From the NCBI GenBank assembly GCA_002339015.1, contig DDJC01000041.1:43470-81894 (forward strand): 38,425 nt of DNA, read 5' to 3'. Numbering within the stretch: position 1 is the first letter of the stretch; each line of letters begins with the position of its first letter. Below the pieces are notes generated by a model. The model saw only the letters and a list, made by a program, of their open reading frames with translations, had not been told where the DNA came from and did no database searches. The position numbers and the translations under genes are program-made. Below are positions 13,796 through 21,276 of this stretch, one piece after another. This stretch comes from Burkholderiales bacterium UBA1834 (lineage in GTDB: Bacteria; Pseudomonadota; Gammaproteobacteria; Burkholderiales; Burkholderiaceae_C).

Positions 13796-15292
13796 TAGTC
13801 GGCGCTGAACAACTCGTAAGTTCTTGATACGGCGAGTGATTTTCGCCGCAAGGTGGTGCAGGATTTGCAAGAAGCCAATATGCACCCCGCGTTTTCTTGC
13901 AAATTCTGTCGCCAGCCATGAAGCCTCATCCGAGCACTGCGAAGACCACGGACATGTTTCGCCCACGCCTGGACGAACAGCTCAACATGAAGCACCCGCT
14001 GGTGCGCTTGGCCGGGCTGATGGACTGGGAGTTGATCGAGCATCACTTCGCAGGTCACTTCACCTCAGGCCGAGGCCGGCCCGCTTTGCCACCCCGGCTG
14101 GTGGCCGGGCTGCTTTATCTGCAGCACGCCAACGATGCCTCCGACGAGATGGTGGTCAACACCTGGCTGGAGAACCCGTACTGGCAGTTCTTCACCGGCG
14201 AGACGTACCTGCAAACCGAGTTGCCCATCGATCCGTCGAGCTTGACGCGCTGGCGCCAGCGCATCGGTGAAGAAGGTGTGGAGTTGCTGCTGGCCGTGAC
14301 CATCGAAGCGGCCAGGGCCGCTGGCCTGATCAAGCGCAGCAGCTTGGACAAGGTGATCGTGGACACCACGGTGATGCCCAAGGCCATCGCGCATCCGACT
14401 GACAGCCGTCTGCTGGAGCGCAGCCGCCAGCATCTGGTGAAGTTTGCCAAGGACAATGGCTTGAGCCTGCGCCAGAACTACAACCGCGAGGCGCCTCGTC
14501 TGGCCACACAGATCGGCCGCTACGCCCATGCCAAGCAGTACAAGCGCATGCGGGGCGCCCTCAAGACGCTCAGAACCCGCGTCGGGCGGGTTCAGCGTGA
14601 TGTTCAGCGCCAGCTCGGTCAGTTGCCTGAGCAGCTTCAAGTCAAAGGCAAGGATCTGCTGCATCGCGTAGGGCGCATCCTGACGCAAAAGACCAAAGAC
14701 AAGAACAAGCTGTATGCGCTGCACGCCCCGGAAGTCGAATGCATCTCCAAGGGCAAGGCCCGCAATCCCTACGAATTCGGCGTGAAGGCTTCGGTGGCCA
14801 CGACGCTCAAGGAAGGGCTGGTGGTGGGCATGCGCACCATGCCGGGCAATCCGTTCGACGGCCACACACTCGATGAAGCCATCGAGCAGGTCAGCATCCT
14901 TGCCGGACATCGGCCTGGCACTGTCATCGTCGACAAGGGCTACAAGGGCGCTGATGTCGAGGGCGTGCGCATTCTCAGGTCAGGCCAGAAACGAGGGCTG
15001 ACCAGAACCATCAAGGCCATGATCAAGCGGCGCAGCGCGATCGAGCCGACCATCGGGCACATGAAGGCCGATGGCCGGCTGGGCCGAAACCCGCTCAAAG
15101 GTGCGCAGGGCGATGCATTGCATGCCGTCCTGTGCGGTGCCGGACACAACATCCGGTTGTTGCTGCGCCTGCTGCGGCTTTTTGCTGCCTATCTGCGGGC
15201 CATCGTCCTGGCTTGGCTGGGGCGCTCAACCAGTGATTGCCGCCGTCAGGTTGCCATGGCTGCCGCATGAGGCAATTGTTCAGGACGGACTA
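13796..15292 (+). mobile_element. IS5-family insertion sequence, about 1.5 kb
   Basis: The ends are imperfect inverted repeats: TAGTCGGCGCTGAACAA at the left (13796-13812) and, read inward from the right (15292-15276), TAGTCCGTCCTGAACAA, identical at 14 of 17 positions. They enclose one intact transposase gene. AAG flanks both ends (13793-13795 and 15293-15295) and may be the target duplication, possibly 4 bp (TAAG) if the border is one base different. The high GC content contrasts with the island around it, so it is a later insertion. Confidence 0.85.
13918..15270 (+). CDS. IS5-family transposase (DDE)
   Basis: The 450-residue product is read from ATG 13918 (the frame is open seven codons more, from a TTG). 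It has the N-terminal DUF772-type helical domain (DMFRPRLDEQLNMKHPLVRL, then RPALPPRLVAGLLYLQHAND, then PIDPSSLTRWRQRIGEEGVE). The DDE catalytic triad is probably the Asp in VIVDTTVMPKA, the Asp in TVIVDKGYKGAD, and the Glu in RRSAIEPTIGHMKADGRLGR, the last being the Y/R-x3-E type signature of IS5 and IS4 enzymes. The gene is undamaged, so the element may be active. The stop lies only 22 bp from the right end. Confidence 0.92.
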   Translation: MKPHPSTAKTTDMFRPRLDEQLNMKHPLVRLAGLMDWELIEHHFAGHFTSGRGRPALPPRLVAGLLYLQHANDASDEMVVNTWLENPYWQFFTGETYLQTELPIDPSSLTRWRQRIGEEGVELLLAVTIEAARAAGLIKRSSLDKVIVDTTVMPKAIAHPTDSRLLERSRQHLVKFAKDNGLSLRQNYNREAPRLATQIGRYAHAKQYKRMRGALKTLRTRVGRVQRDVQRQLGQLPEQLQVKGKDLLHRVGRILTQKTKDKNKLYALHAPEVECISKGKARNPYEFGVKASVATTLKEGLVVGMRTMPGNPFDGHTLDEAIEQVSILAGHRPGTVIVDKGYKGADVEGVRILRSGQKRGLTRTIKAMIKRRSAIEPTIGHMKADGRLGRNPLKGAQGDALHAVLCGAGHNIRLLLRLLRLFAAYLRAIVLAWLGRSTSDCRRQVAMAAA

Positions 15293-15309
15293 AGTACTTG
15301 ATTTTTCAA

Positions 15310-15324
15310 GACTTTTATTGCATT
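15310..15324 (+). repeat. 15-bp direct repeat, copy 2, beside attR
   Basis: Identical to 13027-13041. It ends 11 bp before the attR core, the distance range where integrase arm or excisionase sites can lie. Confidence 0.7.
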
Positions 15325-15335
15325 GCGGTGGATCT

Positions 15336-15352
15336 TCCCTGAAGCGCCACCA
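15336..15352 (+). repeat. attR core (direct repeat, right copy)
   Basis: TCCCTGAAGCGCCACCA is identical to the tRNA 3' end at 7009-7025. It marks the original downstream border of the tRNA gene. Confidence 0.9.
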
Positions 15353-15385
15353 GAATTTATCTTTGTGCGACAAGCACTTGGAGCG

Positions 15386-15408
15386 AAAGCCACCCTTGCG
15401 GTGGCTTT
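15386..15408 (+). terminator. Rho-independent terminator, probably the original tRNA terminator
   Basis: AAAGCCACC and GGTGGCTTT enclose CTTGC, followed by TT. It lies 34 bp after attR and no gene precedes it, so before the insertion it would have followed the tRNA directly. Confidence 0.8.
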
Positions 15409-15490
15409 TTGCTTTCTGGCAACAACGATGCCTGTAGGCGATCTGCAGGCAACTTTCCAACATTGAACACTTGCTGGGCGCAGTGGCTCT

Positions 15491-15541
15491 TTGTCCAAAT
15501 AGTTAGGCAAATTTGCCCAATTTGCTTAAGATACTGGACAA
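15491..15541 (+). promoter_or_regulatory. Promoter with two dyads upstream of the XRE gene
   Basis: The perfect palindrome GGCAAATTTGCC (15506-15517) starts within the last bases of a TTAGGC (15503-15508) and runs toward a TAAGAT (15527-15532), a possible promoter with 18-nt spacing. An outer repeat TTGTCCA (15491-15497) and TGGACAA (15535-15541) ends exactly before the start codon. Autorepression by the XRE protein is the natural reading. The transcript would have almost no leader. Confidence 0.5.
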
Positions 15542-16222
15542 ATGAGCACCAACCTAGACAGCACGGCCGTCCTGGAGCGCCAACTGCTCTTGCAGCTGGG
15601 CGACAGGCTCAAGCGCTTGCGAAAAACGCAAGGCCTCGGCACAGTCGAAATGGCCAAGCGTGTGGGCATCTCCCGCACCACGCTCAGCGCTGTCGAAGCT
15701 GGAGACCCAGCCCCCTCCATCGGCACCTATCTCCGGGTGATGTCGGCCCTGGGCGTGGCCGGCGAACTGGCGCTACTGGCCGGGGATGCGCTGCAGCCAG
15801 CGCCAGCCGGATCTGCCGCAGCCCGATCACGTCGGTCAAAGCCAGTTGTGCAGGTGCTGGTCTCGGCAGACGAGTCCCGGCACCAGGTGCAGGACCTGCA
15901 AAGCTTGGCACTGCATGAAGAAGCCGTCCGCCTGGTCCGAGCAGATCCAGCCTTGCGGCGCGCCGCGAAGGACACACTGGACCGGTGGCTCCAAGCAGGA
16001 AACTCACGCTCCAACGGTCTCTGGCTGGAGTGGCGCGACATCCTGCGGGACGGCACTTGGCGCAAGGTGCTTGGCCGGACACGTAGGGCCCAAGAACTGC
16101 GTCAGGCCTCTCCCCTCGTCACCGTGCTGCCTGAGCAGGCGCGCCAGAGTGTTCTGGCCCAGGTAAGCAACCTGAAAAAAGGCATCTCGCTGGGCGATGC
16201 CTCGAACAAGGTTGCACCATGA
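15542..16222 (+). CDS. XRE-family helix-turn-helix protein, antitoxin-like
   Basis: The 226-residue product has a helix-turn-helix at residues 18-75: LGDRLKRLRKTQGLGTVEMA, then KRVGISRTTLSAVEAGDPAP, then TYLRVMSALGVAGELALLAG. The rest is helical and basic, with HEEAVRLVRADPALRRAAKD and RTRRAQELRQASPL, of a type seen in regulators that sit before nucleotidyltransferase genes. Its stop overlaps the start of the next gene by 4 nt (ATGA), so the pair is translationally coupled. The dyads just upstream suggest autorepression. The unit resembles a two-gene toxin-antitoxin-like module; which partner is toxic is not established. Confidence 0.82.
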   Translation: MSTNLDSTAVLERQLLLQLGDRLKRLRKTQGLGTVEMAKRVGISRTTLSAVEAGDPAPSIGTYLRVMSALGVAGELALLAGDALQPAPAGSAAARSRRSKPVVQVLVSADESRHQVQDLQSLALHEEAVRLVRADPALRRAAKDTLDRWLQAGNSRSNGLWLEWRDILRDGTWRKVLGRTRRAQELRQASPLVTVLPEQARQSVLAQVSNLKKGISLGDASNKVAP

Positions 16223-16614
16223 CCCGGGAAGAGCTCGAACACATCATCCGCGCCAGCGCTGACGTCACGGACCAATACGAGTTCATGATCCAAGGTGTCG
16301 GCCCGGAGACCGCGGTGCTGCCCGATGGCTGGATGACCCGCGTGCATCGGGTTCAGAACGAGGCCACCAATGGCCGCGTCGGCTACTGCCTGGATGTGGC
16401 CGACCTCTTCATGTCCAAGGCAGCAGCTAGCCGGGATAAGGACCGCATGTTCTGCATGGCCCTGCTTGAGCACCGCTACGTCACACCCGCCCAGGTCTTG
16501 GATCTGGTGGCAGCAATGCCGCTTGATGCCGACGAACAGCGCCGGCTCCGCGGGACCATCCGCCGATGGGCGAGAGCGCTGAATGAGGCCGGGCATGGCC
16601 TCGCAGACGCATAG
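16219..16614 (+). CDS. Nucleotidyltransferase-like protein (DUF6036 type) with internal deletion
   Basis: The 131-residue product begins MTREELEHIIRASADVTDQY and continues with IQGVGPETAVLPDGWMTRV, then GYCLDVADLFMSKAAASRDKDRMFCMALL. As I remember the DUF6036 proteins, these blocks normally flank about 55-60 residues that hold the nucleotidyltransferase strand-loop (a GSQAILG-type motif) and the acidic pair. Here residue 22 joins directly to the later block, so the active site is missing while the frame stays open. The family usually is near 190 residues. It is coupled to the XRE gene before it. The remaining protein could be a remnant or act only by protein contacts. The family recall should be confirmed by a profile search. 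Confidence 0.6.
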   Translation: MTREELEHIIRASADVTDQYEFMIQGVGPETAVLPDGWMTRVHRVQNEATNGRVGYCLDVADLFMSKAAASRDKDRMFCMALLEHRYVTPAQVLDLVAAMPLDADEQRRLRGTIRRWARALNEAGHGLADA

Positions 16615-16811
16615 CAACGGACCTCATCCGGCCCATCAGGCTCGCGCCCAGCCAAACTCCCGCAGGATGAAGCCAATCGCATGAACTGATGCCTTGGCGT
16701 GCTCTTCCTGAGAGAGCAGGCGACAGCGCGGTCAAGCCAAGGCCCATAAGCAAGGCACTGGGAGGCTCCGGGCCACGGCACGGAAGAGGAGCCTTGGAGT
16801 CATGGGCCATT

Positions 16812-17378
16812 TTAGTAAGCCGCCGCCTCAGAAGGCGTGGACCTTCTTGTGTGGGATCGGATCCGGTACAAAGTCAGAGCCGACAGGCCCAGCACCATCA
16901 GCGCGCTAGTGCCTGGTTCCGGGATGCTGGCTACCTGGGTCAGAGTCGCTAGTGAGCTGGACGATGAGCTCGTGCTGAAACGCGTGCCGATGAAGTCAGA
17001 CAAGGTCCGGCCGTTGAACTCTGCCAGGGCATAGCTGCTGAACAGGCTCAGGTCGGCGCGGAAGTAGAGCTCAACGCCAGAACCCAGCGCATTGATCTGG
17101 ACGAAGTCGGCCAACTCCCAGAAGCTGTTGTTCGACAACTGCAGGATCGGGTTAGCCAGTGAGACGCCATCTAACGAGAACGACAGCAAGTCGTAGCGCA
17201 CAACCTGCGTGCTAGAGGGCTGCGGTGTGAGCTGCGCATCGTTGTAGCTGAAGCTTCCATAGTGGCCATCCACGGTCGTGAACTCGTAGCTGACTGGCAC
17301 AGCGAAGGCGCTCGTCGACAGGCAAATGCCAACGGCGAATGCGGTGCGGCGCAGGAGGCTGAAGACGGATTTCGGCAT
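16812..17378 (-). CDS. PEP-CTERM sorting-domain exported protein
   Basis: The 188-residue product has a signal peptide (LLRRTAFAVGICLSTSAFA, cut near residue 26). The body is beta-rich and Ser-rich, and the C-terminus carries the sorting signal IPEPG at about residue 151, then the hydrophobic helix TSALMVLGLSALTLYRI and a basic end RSHTRR. Such proteins are processed at the PEP site by exosortase in the inner membrane and are usually linked to exopolysaccharide or biofilm. No exosortase gene is in the window. AGGGA lies about 8 nt before the start codon. The specific function is unknown. The 197 bp between this gene and 16614 hold nothing I can support. Confidence 0.88.
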   Translation of the reverse strand: MPKSVFSLLRRTAFAVGICLSTSAFAVPVSYEFTTVDGHYGSFSYNDAQLTPQPSSTQVVRYDLLSFSLDGVSLANPILQLSNNSFWELADFVQINALGSGVELYFRADLSLFSSYALAEFNGRTLSDFIGTRFSTSSSSSSLATLTQVASIPEPGTSALMVLGLSALTLYRIRSHTRRSTPSEAAAY

Positions 17379-17757
17379 GGTGCGGTCCCTGTTTAATGAG
17401 GCTGCGTGAGCCCTGTCTGAACCTTATAGCGGCAAAGCCGGTCGCCGTCTTCTATCCCAGTGTGAGCGCAGGCTTGTTCCCCCGCGATCTGGGGTGTCGG
17501 GCGTGCCGCGGCGTTCAGTGAATCTGGTGCCCGGGCCGAGCAACATACGCCAGCCAGCGATCAAGCATCACCTTGCGCCTGTCGGCACGTGGATGGCCTC
17601 GATGATGCGGCCCCGCTGGATCAGAACTGGACTTCTCTATTCAATTGATGCGCCCTCCGGCCGATCGTCAGCGGTGGACGTGCAGAAGATCGCTTGCACA
17701 GGCTTATAGGCCATGCTCCAGCCCTCATCCCGAGTCCGATTCCAGGCCCTTTCGGCG
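17379..17757. other. Intergenic stretch without a supported gene
   Basis: 379 bp between the PEP-CTERM gene and the chemotaxis receptor. Short frames on both strands lack ribosome-binding sites and protein-like composition. The promoter of the PEP-CTERM gene must lie near 17380-17460. No repeat or RNA structure stands out. Confidence 0.5.
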
Positions 17758-19641
17758 TTAGGCAAGAGTGAATGAGGCCACCGATTCTTGAAGCTTCTGC
17801 GCCTGGAGGCGCAGGCTTCCGGCGGCGGCGGTGGACTCTTCGACCAACGCCGCATTGGCCTGGGTGGTCTGGTCAAGCTGCGAGACCGCTTGATTCACCT
17901 GAGCGATACCTTGGCTTTGTTCCTGACTGGATGCGGCGATCTCGGTCATGAGACCGCTGACCTTCTGCACTTGATCCACCAGGCGCTCAATGGAATCCGC
18001 CATGACGCCAGCCAAATCGTGGCCCTCTTCTACTGTCTCGACACTTGTGGCGATCAAGCCTTTGATCTCCCGGGCAGCGGTGGCACTGCGTTGAGCAAGA
18101 CTGCGCACCTCTGATGCAACCACCGCGAATCCGCGTCCTTGTTCACCAGCTCGTGCGGCTTCCACGGCGGCGTTCAGCGCCAGGATGTTGGTCTGGAAGG
18201 CGATGCCATCAATCACCGCGTTGATGTCGGCGATTTTCTTGCTGGACTCTTTGATGGCCCCCATCTTGGCCACCACCTTCCCAAACACCTCGCTGCTCTG
18301 CATGGCGATAAAAGACGCTTCTGCCGCAAGCTCATTGGCCTGAGTCGCTGTGCTCGCGTTGCTGCGCACAGATGCGGCCATTTCTTCCATCGAGGACGCG
18401 GTTTCCTGCAACGAGGAGGCTTGGGATTCGGTGCGGGCACTGAGATCGTGATTGCCCTGTTCGATCTGCGCGGAGGCTGTGGCCACTGATTCGCTGGCAT
18501 CACGGATGCCGAGCAGGATGGTTTCCAGGTTACCCATGGATCGGTTCAAGGCGCCGACCATCTGCCCAACCTCGTCCTTGCTGCGCATATTGGCCCTGTG
18601 GGTCAGATTTCCATCGGCCAGTGCCTGAGCCATCTTCATCGCATCGGACACCGTACGTGCCGTGGTTCGCGAGATGGACAGCATGATCCAGGCGGCACAG
18701 GCCATCGCGACCACGACCGTCATGATGGTGAGCATCAAATCACGGCGATCTGAACTGATGCGCTGCGCCAGCAAACCCTCAACCCGGTCCCAGGCCCGGT
18801 CTGTCAGTTCGTAATGGGCATTGATCGCCTGGGTCATGCCCTGGAAATAGTCGCCAGTGGTGATCTGCCCGGGCGCCGCCGCCTGGCCCACTTTCTTAAT
18901 CCAGCCAGAAGCTGAGTCAAGGGCTTTGGCGGCCTCTTCGATGGTAGCCAGCAGCTTCGGGTCCAAGGGCTCTTGTTGGCTTTGGGCGCGGTTGAGCCCA
19001 TTGCGCACGTCGTGCGCGTACAAGTCGATATCTTCGAGCGATTTGATCAGCTCTTGGCGCTCGGCAGGCTTGTCGTCCTGACTGGCGAGGATGGCCACAC
19101 CTTTGGCGCGCGCACGCCCCAGGCGCTCGGTCAGCCGCGGCAAGTCGCGGGTGGAGGCGATGATCAGGTGATAGCTGCCCGCGTCGGGGTCCAGTTCCAG
19201 GCCCGTAACGTAGGTCAGATCCTCCAACAACGATAGCTGCGCGCTGACGAGCTGGGTATGGCGGGCTAGGCTTGCGGGCGGCGCAATCGTACCGGAACTG
19301 ACCTCGCTGGCCAGCGAGGCCCATTTCTGACGCATCTCCTTCACCTGGGTTGTCAGTTGAGCTGACTCCACCGCGCCCAGCGCTTCCGTTACCTTGTCGA
19401 ACGCCACATCAATGGTGACTTGGCGCTCTTGGCGCTGGGTCGACTTGCTGCTGTCGCCATTGAGCACAGCCGAGGACAGCCCCCGATGTTCTTGCATAAG
19501 CCGGATGAGGTTCAAGATAGTGCGCGCTGGGGCTACGCCCTGATGCTCTGCCTGCGCCGCATTCATGTTGCCAACCGCGGATTTCAGCACGAGGATCATC
19601 GGCGCAGTCACCATGGTCAAAGCCACCAATCCGATGAGCAA
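17758..19641 (-). CDS. Methyl-accepting chemotaxis protein, 5' end frameshifted
   Basis: The open frame gives 627 residues from a TTG at 19641. Residues 1-23 are the first membrane helix, 24-300 the periplasmic helical sensor, about 303-325 the second helix (LTIMTVVVAMACAAWIMLSI), then a HAMP domain. The cytoplasmic signalling hairpin has the highly conserved tip IDGIAFQTNILALNAAVEAA followed by RAGEQGRGFAVVA. It would signal through CheW and CheA. The normal start is missing: a TAA lies three codons upstream. In another frame, ATG at 19682 encodes MSRFLDNLPFGK, exactly the expected receptor N-terminus, and one extra base in the T4 run at 19646-19649 would join it to KFLLIGLVAL. No CheR-docking pentapeptide is at the C-terminus. 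Confidence 0.85.
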   Translation of the reverse strand: MLIGLVALTMVTAPMILVLKSAVGNMNAAQAEHQGVAPARTILNLIRLMQEHRGLSSAVLNGDSSKSTQRQERQVTIDVAFDKVTEALGAVESAQLTTQVKEMRQKWASLASEVSSGTIAPPASLARHTQLVSAQLSLLEDLTYVTGLELDPDAGSYHLIIASTRDLPRLTERLGRARAKGVAILASQDDKPAERQELIKSLEDIDLYAHDVRNGLNRAQSQQEPLDPKLLATIEEAAKALDSASGWIKKVGQAAAPGQITTGDYFQGMTQAINAHYELTDRAWDRVEGLLAQRISSDRRDLMLTIMTVVVAMACAAWIMLSISRTTARTVSDAMKMAQALADGNLTHRANMRSKDEVGQMVGALNRSMGNLETILLGIRDASESVATASAQIEQGNHDLSARTESQASSLQETASSMEEMAASVRSNASTATQANELAAEASFIAMQSSEVFGKVVAKMGAIKESSKKIADINAVIDGIAFQTNILALNAAVEAARAGEQGRGFAVVASEVRSLAQRSATAAREIKGLIATSVETVEEGHDLAGVMADSIERLVDQVQKVSGLMTEIAASSQEQSQGIAQVNQAVSQLDQTTQANAALVEESTAAAGSLRLQAQKLQESVASFTLA

Positions 19642-19908
19642 GAACTTTTACCGAAGGGCAGGTTGTCAAGAAATCGGGACATTTTGGACGGCGTTAGACG
19701 TTGCGGAACAGCATGGTTTCGGCACATCCAAGAAAACCCTGAGCAAGGTTACTTCTCCTCGAACGAAGCCTGTCTGCCGTGCCGCGCATGCTTGCCTCGA
19801 ACCCTGGGCGACACCTCCTGCTGACGCAAAGGAGCATTTCTTGCTTATCTGCCCCCACAGAGGGACGTGGCGCCCAAATTCCCAATCTTTCTGAGCATCT
19901 GTTCACCC

Positions 19909-20475
19909 ATGCTTCCAAGACCGTCACCCCGACTGTGTCACTTCTCCGCTGGAGAAGTCGGCGACTGGAGAATTGCAAAGCTTGTCCAGATCAAGGGGGA
20001 GGGCTTGCCGCTCGCTCCCAGGCTCAGCATGACATCAGCGCATGTCGAGACCGCGACGGCATGGGCCCTGAGTGGCGTCACCAGCAATGAGCGCTACGTC
20101 ACTCGCCAAGAGAAGGTTTCGCTGGTTGAAAAGCAGGAAGCACTGGGTAGAGCGCAATCGACGTGCGCCGTTCTCATACCGATCAAGAAGACAGATGCCT
20201 GGTGGGCCATGACCCAGGATGAGCGGCGCGACATTCTGGCGGCCCAATCACGTCACATTGACATCGGGCTTCGCTACCTGCCGGCAATAGCTCGAAAACT
20301 GCACCATTGTCGTGACCTGGCCATGGCGCAGCCTTTTGATTTCCTGACTTGGTTTGAGTTCGCACCTGAGAATGCCCCCGCATTTTGTGAGTTGCTGGAA
20401 CAACTCCGTGCCACGGCGGAGTGGCAGTTTGTCGAACGCGAAGTGGAGATCCACCTGGAAGCCGTAGCCGGTTAA
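19909..20475 (+). CDS. Chlorite-dismutase-family heme protein
   Basis: The 188-residue product is read from ATG 19909 (the frame is open 14 codons more, without family-like sequence). Family segments are visible in order: SGVTSNERYVTRQEK, then AVLIPIKKTDAWWAMTQDER, then SRHIDIGLRYLPAIARKLHH, then FDFLTWFEFAP and WQFVEREVEIHL. By comparison with short Clds, H116 would be the proximal heme ligand and R129, thirteen residues later, the distal arginine that supports O2-forming chlorite decomposition. True chlorite activity or a different peroxidase-like role cannot be told from sequence. No chlorate or perchlorate reductase genes are nearby. There is no strong ribosome-binding site. Confidence 0.82.
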   Translation: MLPRPSPRLCHFSAGEVGDWRIAKLVQIKGEGLPLAPRLSMTSAHVETATAWALSGVTSNERYVTRQEKVSLVEKQEALGRAQSTCAVLIPIKKTDAWWAMTQDERRDILAAQSRHIDIGLRYLPAIARKLHHCRDLAMAQPFDFLTWFEFAPENAPAFCELLEQLRATAEWQFVEREVEIHLEAVAG

Positions 20476-20623
20476 GGCGCCCCGCCCTAGAGCTGGCCAT
20501 CACCGGAGGCATCTTTTTTCTTTGTGGCCCTGGAAGTAATGCCTCGCGGCGGCCGCCCTTTGGCAAGGCAGGAACGTACGTTGCTCCAAAAGCGTCAACG
20601 CTACTTCATGTCGAGTGAACGCC

Positions 20624-20848
20624 ATGCCCATTGCCGCCCCCCACGCCGCCCATGCCCCCCAAACTGCGGAAGTCGATGTCGGTCTCGGCTCCGCATCTGC
20701 CCACGTGAAGGCGCGGATGACGCCATCTGGCCTGCTTGCCGTGGGCGGCCTGGTGGGCGGCATCCTGCTGTCCGTGACGGCCCTGGTCTGGGCGGCCACT
20801 TCCGTCCAACGCGCGCATCCGATTGCCTCAAGGCTCGGCAAGCCTTGA
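20624..20848 (+). CDS. Small single-span membrane protein, unknown
   Basis: From ATG 20624 (a GTG three codons earlier is an alternative) the product is 74 residues. The first half is polar and His/Ala-rich (IAAPHAAHAPQTAEVDVG), then GLLAVGGLVGGILLSVTALVWAA forms one membrane helix, and the end is short and basic. I do not recognise it. The helix is clean, and the hairpin at 20870-20890 follows the stop. Coding potential is reasonable, but there is no strong ribosome-binding site. Confidence 0.5.
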   Translation: MPIAAPHAAHAPQTAEVDVGLGSASAHVKARMTPSGLLAVGGLVGGILLSVTALVWAATSVQRAHPIASRLGKP

Positions 20849-20869
20849 GACCCGCCGGCCCTGCTGGGT

Positions 20870-20890
20870 GGCTTGGCAGACTGCCAAGCC
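20870..20890. terminator. Hairpin between two small convergent genes
   Basis: GGCTTGGCA and TGCCAAGCC form a perfect 9-bp stem with a 3-nt loop. There is no T-run, but it lies exactly between the ends of the genes at 20848 and 20892. Confidence 0.5.
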
Positions 20891-20891
20891 G

Positions 20892-21101
20892 TCAGCGATC
20901 GTTGCCCGGTGAGCGCCCCTGCTCGTTGTTGGCGCCAGGGCCTCCGATGGTGTCGCCATCGGGCTGGCCGGATATGGCCCTGCCGGACGAGCCTTTACCC
21001 TTGGTGACGTTGTCCGGCGTCCTGCCGACAGCTTCTTCATGGGCGCCGCGCGTCACCTCTGCCGAGTCCTTGTGCTTGCGGTCTGGCGATGTGTTGCTCA
21101 T
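20892..21101 (-). CDS. Small hydrophilic protein, unknown
   Basis: The 69-residue product, MSNTSPDRKHKDSAEVTRGA and onward, is rich in Gly, Asp, Asn and Lys, and nearly lacks hydrophobic residues, so it is probably disordered. GGGAG lies 7 nt before the start at 21101, a good ribosome-binding site, which is the main argument that it is real. Similar short, hydrophilic, glycine-rich proteins are often stress-induced, but I cannot name a family. It is divergent from the iron-binding protein gene. Confidence 0.6.
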   Translation of the reverse strand: MSNTSPDRKHKDSAEVTRGAHEEAVGRTPDNVTKGKGSSGRAISGQPDGDTIGGPGANNEQGRSPGNDR

Positions 21102-21182
21102 GAGGTACTCCCTAGGGAATTGAAGAGAAGCCTGTGGTCGGCAAACCGGGTGCCCAGGCCTTGTCCGTCAAAGTGAATGCAA

Positions 21183-21201
21183 ACTGAATAATTCTCGTTT
21201 C
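21183..21201 (+). promoter_or_regulatory. Candidate Fur box
   Basis: The segment contains ATAATTCTCGTTT, close to the right half of betaproteobacterial Fur sites (ATAATTCTCATTT); the left half is poorly kept. It lies about 80 bp before the ferric-binding protein gene, where iron repression is expected. Confidence 0.45.
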
Positions 21202-21276
21202 TCGTGTAATCTCGCGGCTTTCACCCGGGCCTGCCATGTGGCGGGCCGCGACGTTCAACGACTGAGGATCGCATTC

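Larger units (their letters stand above)
7009..15352 (+). mobile_element. Integrative mobilizable element inserted in tRNA-Met
   Basis: The element is bounded by 17-bp perfect direct repeats that equal the tRNA 3' end with CCA. The integrase gene lies about 80 bp inside the left end. The DNA is clearly AT-richer than both flanks, apart from the inserted IS. The content in order is: tyrosine integrase, oriT-like hairpins, MobV relaxase, membrane protein, XRE regulator, structured non-coding region, ParA and partner, small unknown genes, IS5-family element, attR. No conjugation machinery, coupling protein or replication protein was recognised, so transfer would depend on a helper. No resistance or metabolic cargo is evident. 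Confidence 0.88.

Noticed and set aside
14065..14910. Open frame of 281 codons opposite the transposase
   Set aside because: Antisense to the intact IS5-family transposase, with no own start signal or recognisable domain.
16619..16811. Gap after the nucleotidyltransferase-like gene, checked for a third module gene
   Set aside because: Only overlapping short frames without starts or composition; a weak TGCTCT/AGAGCA dyad near 16700 is too short to call.
17494..17709. 71-codon plus-strand frame in the gap before the chemotaxis receptor
   Set aside because: No ribosome-binding site, no hydrophobic or domain pattern, and not supported by neighbours.
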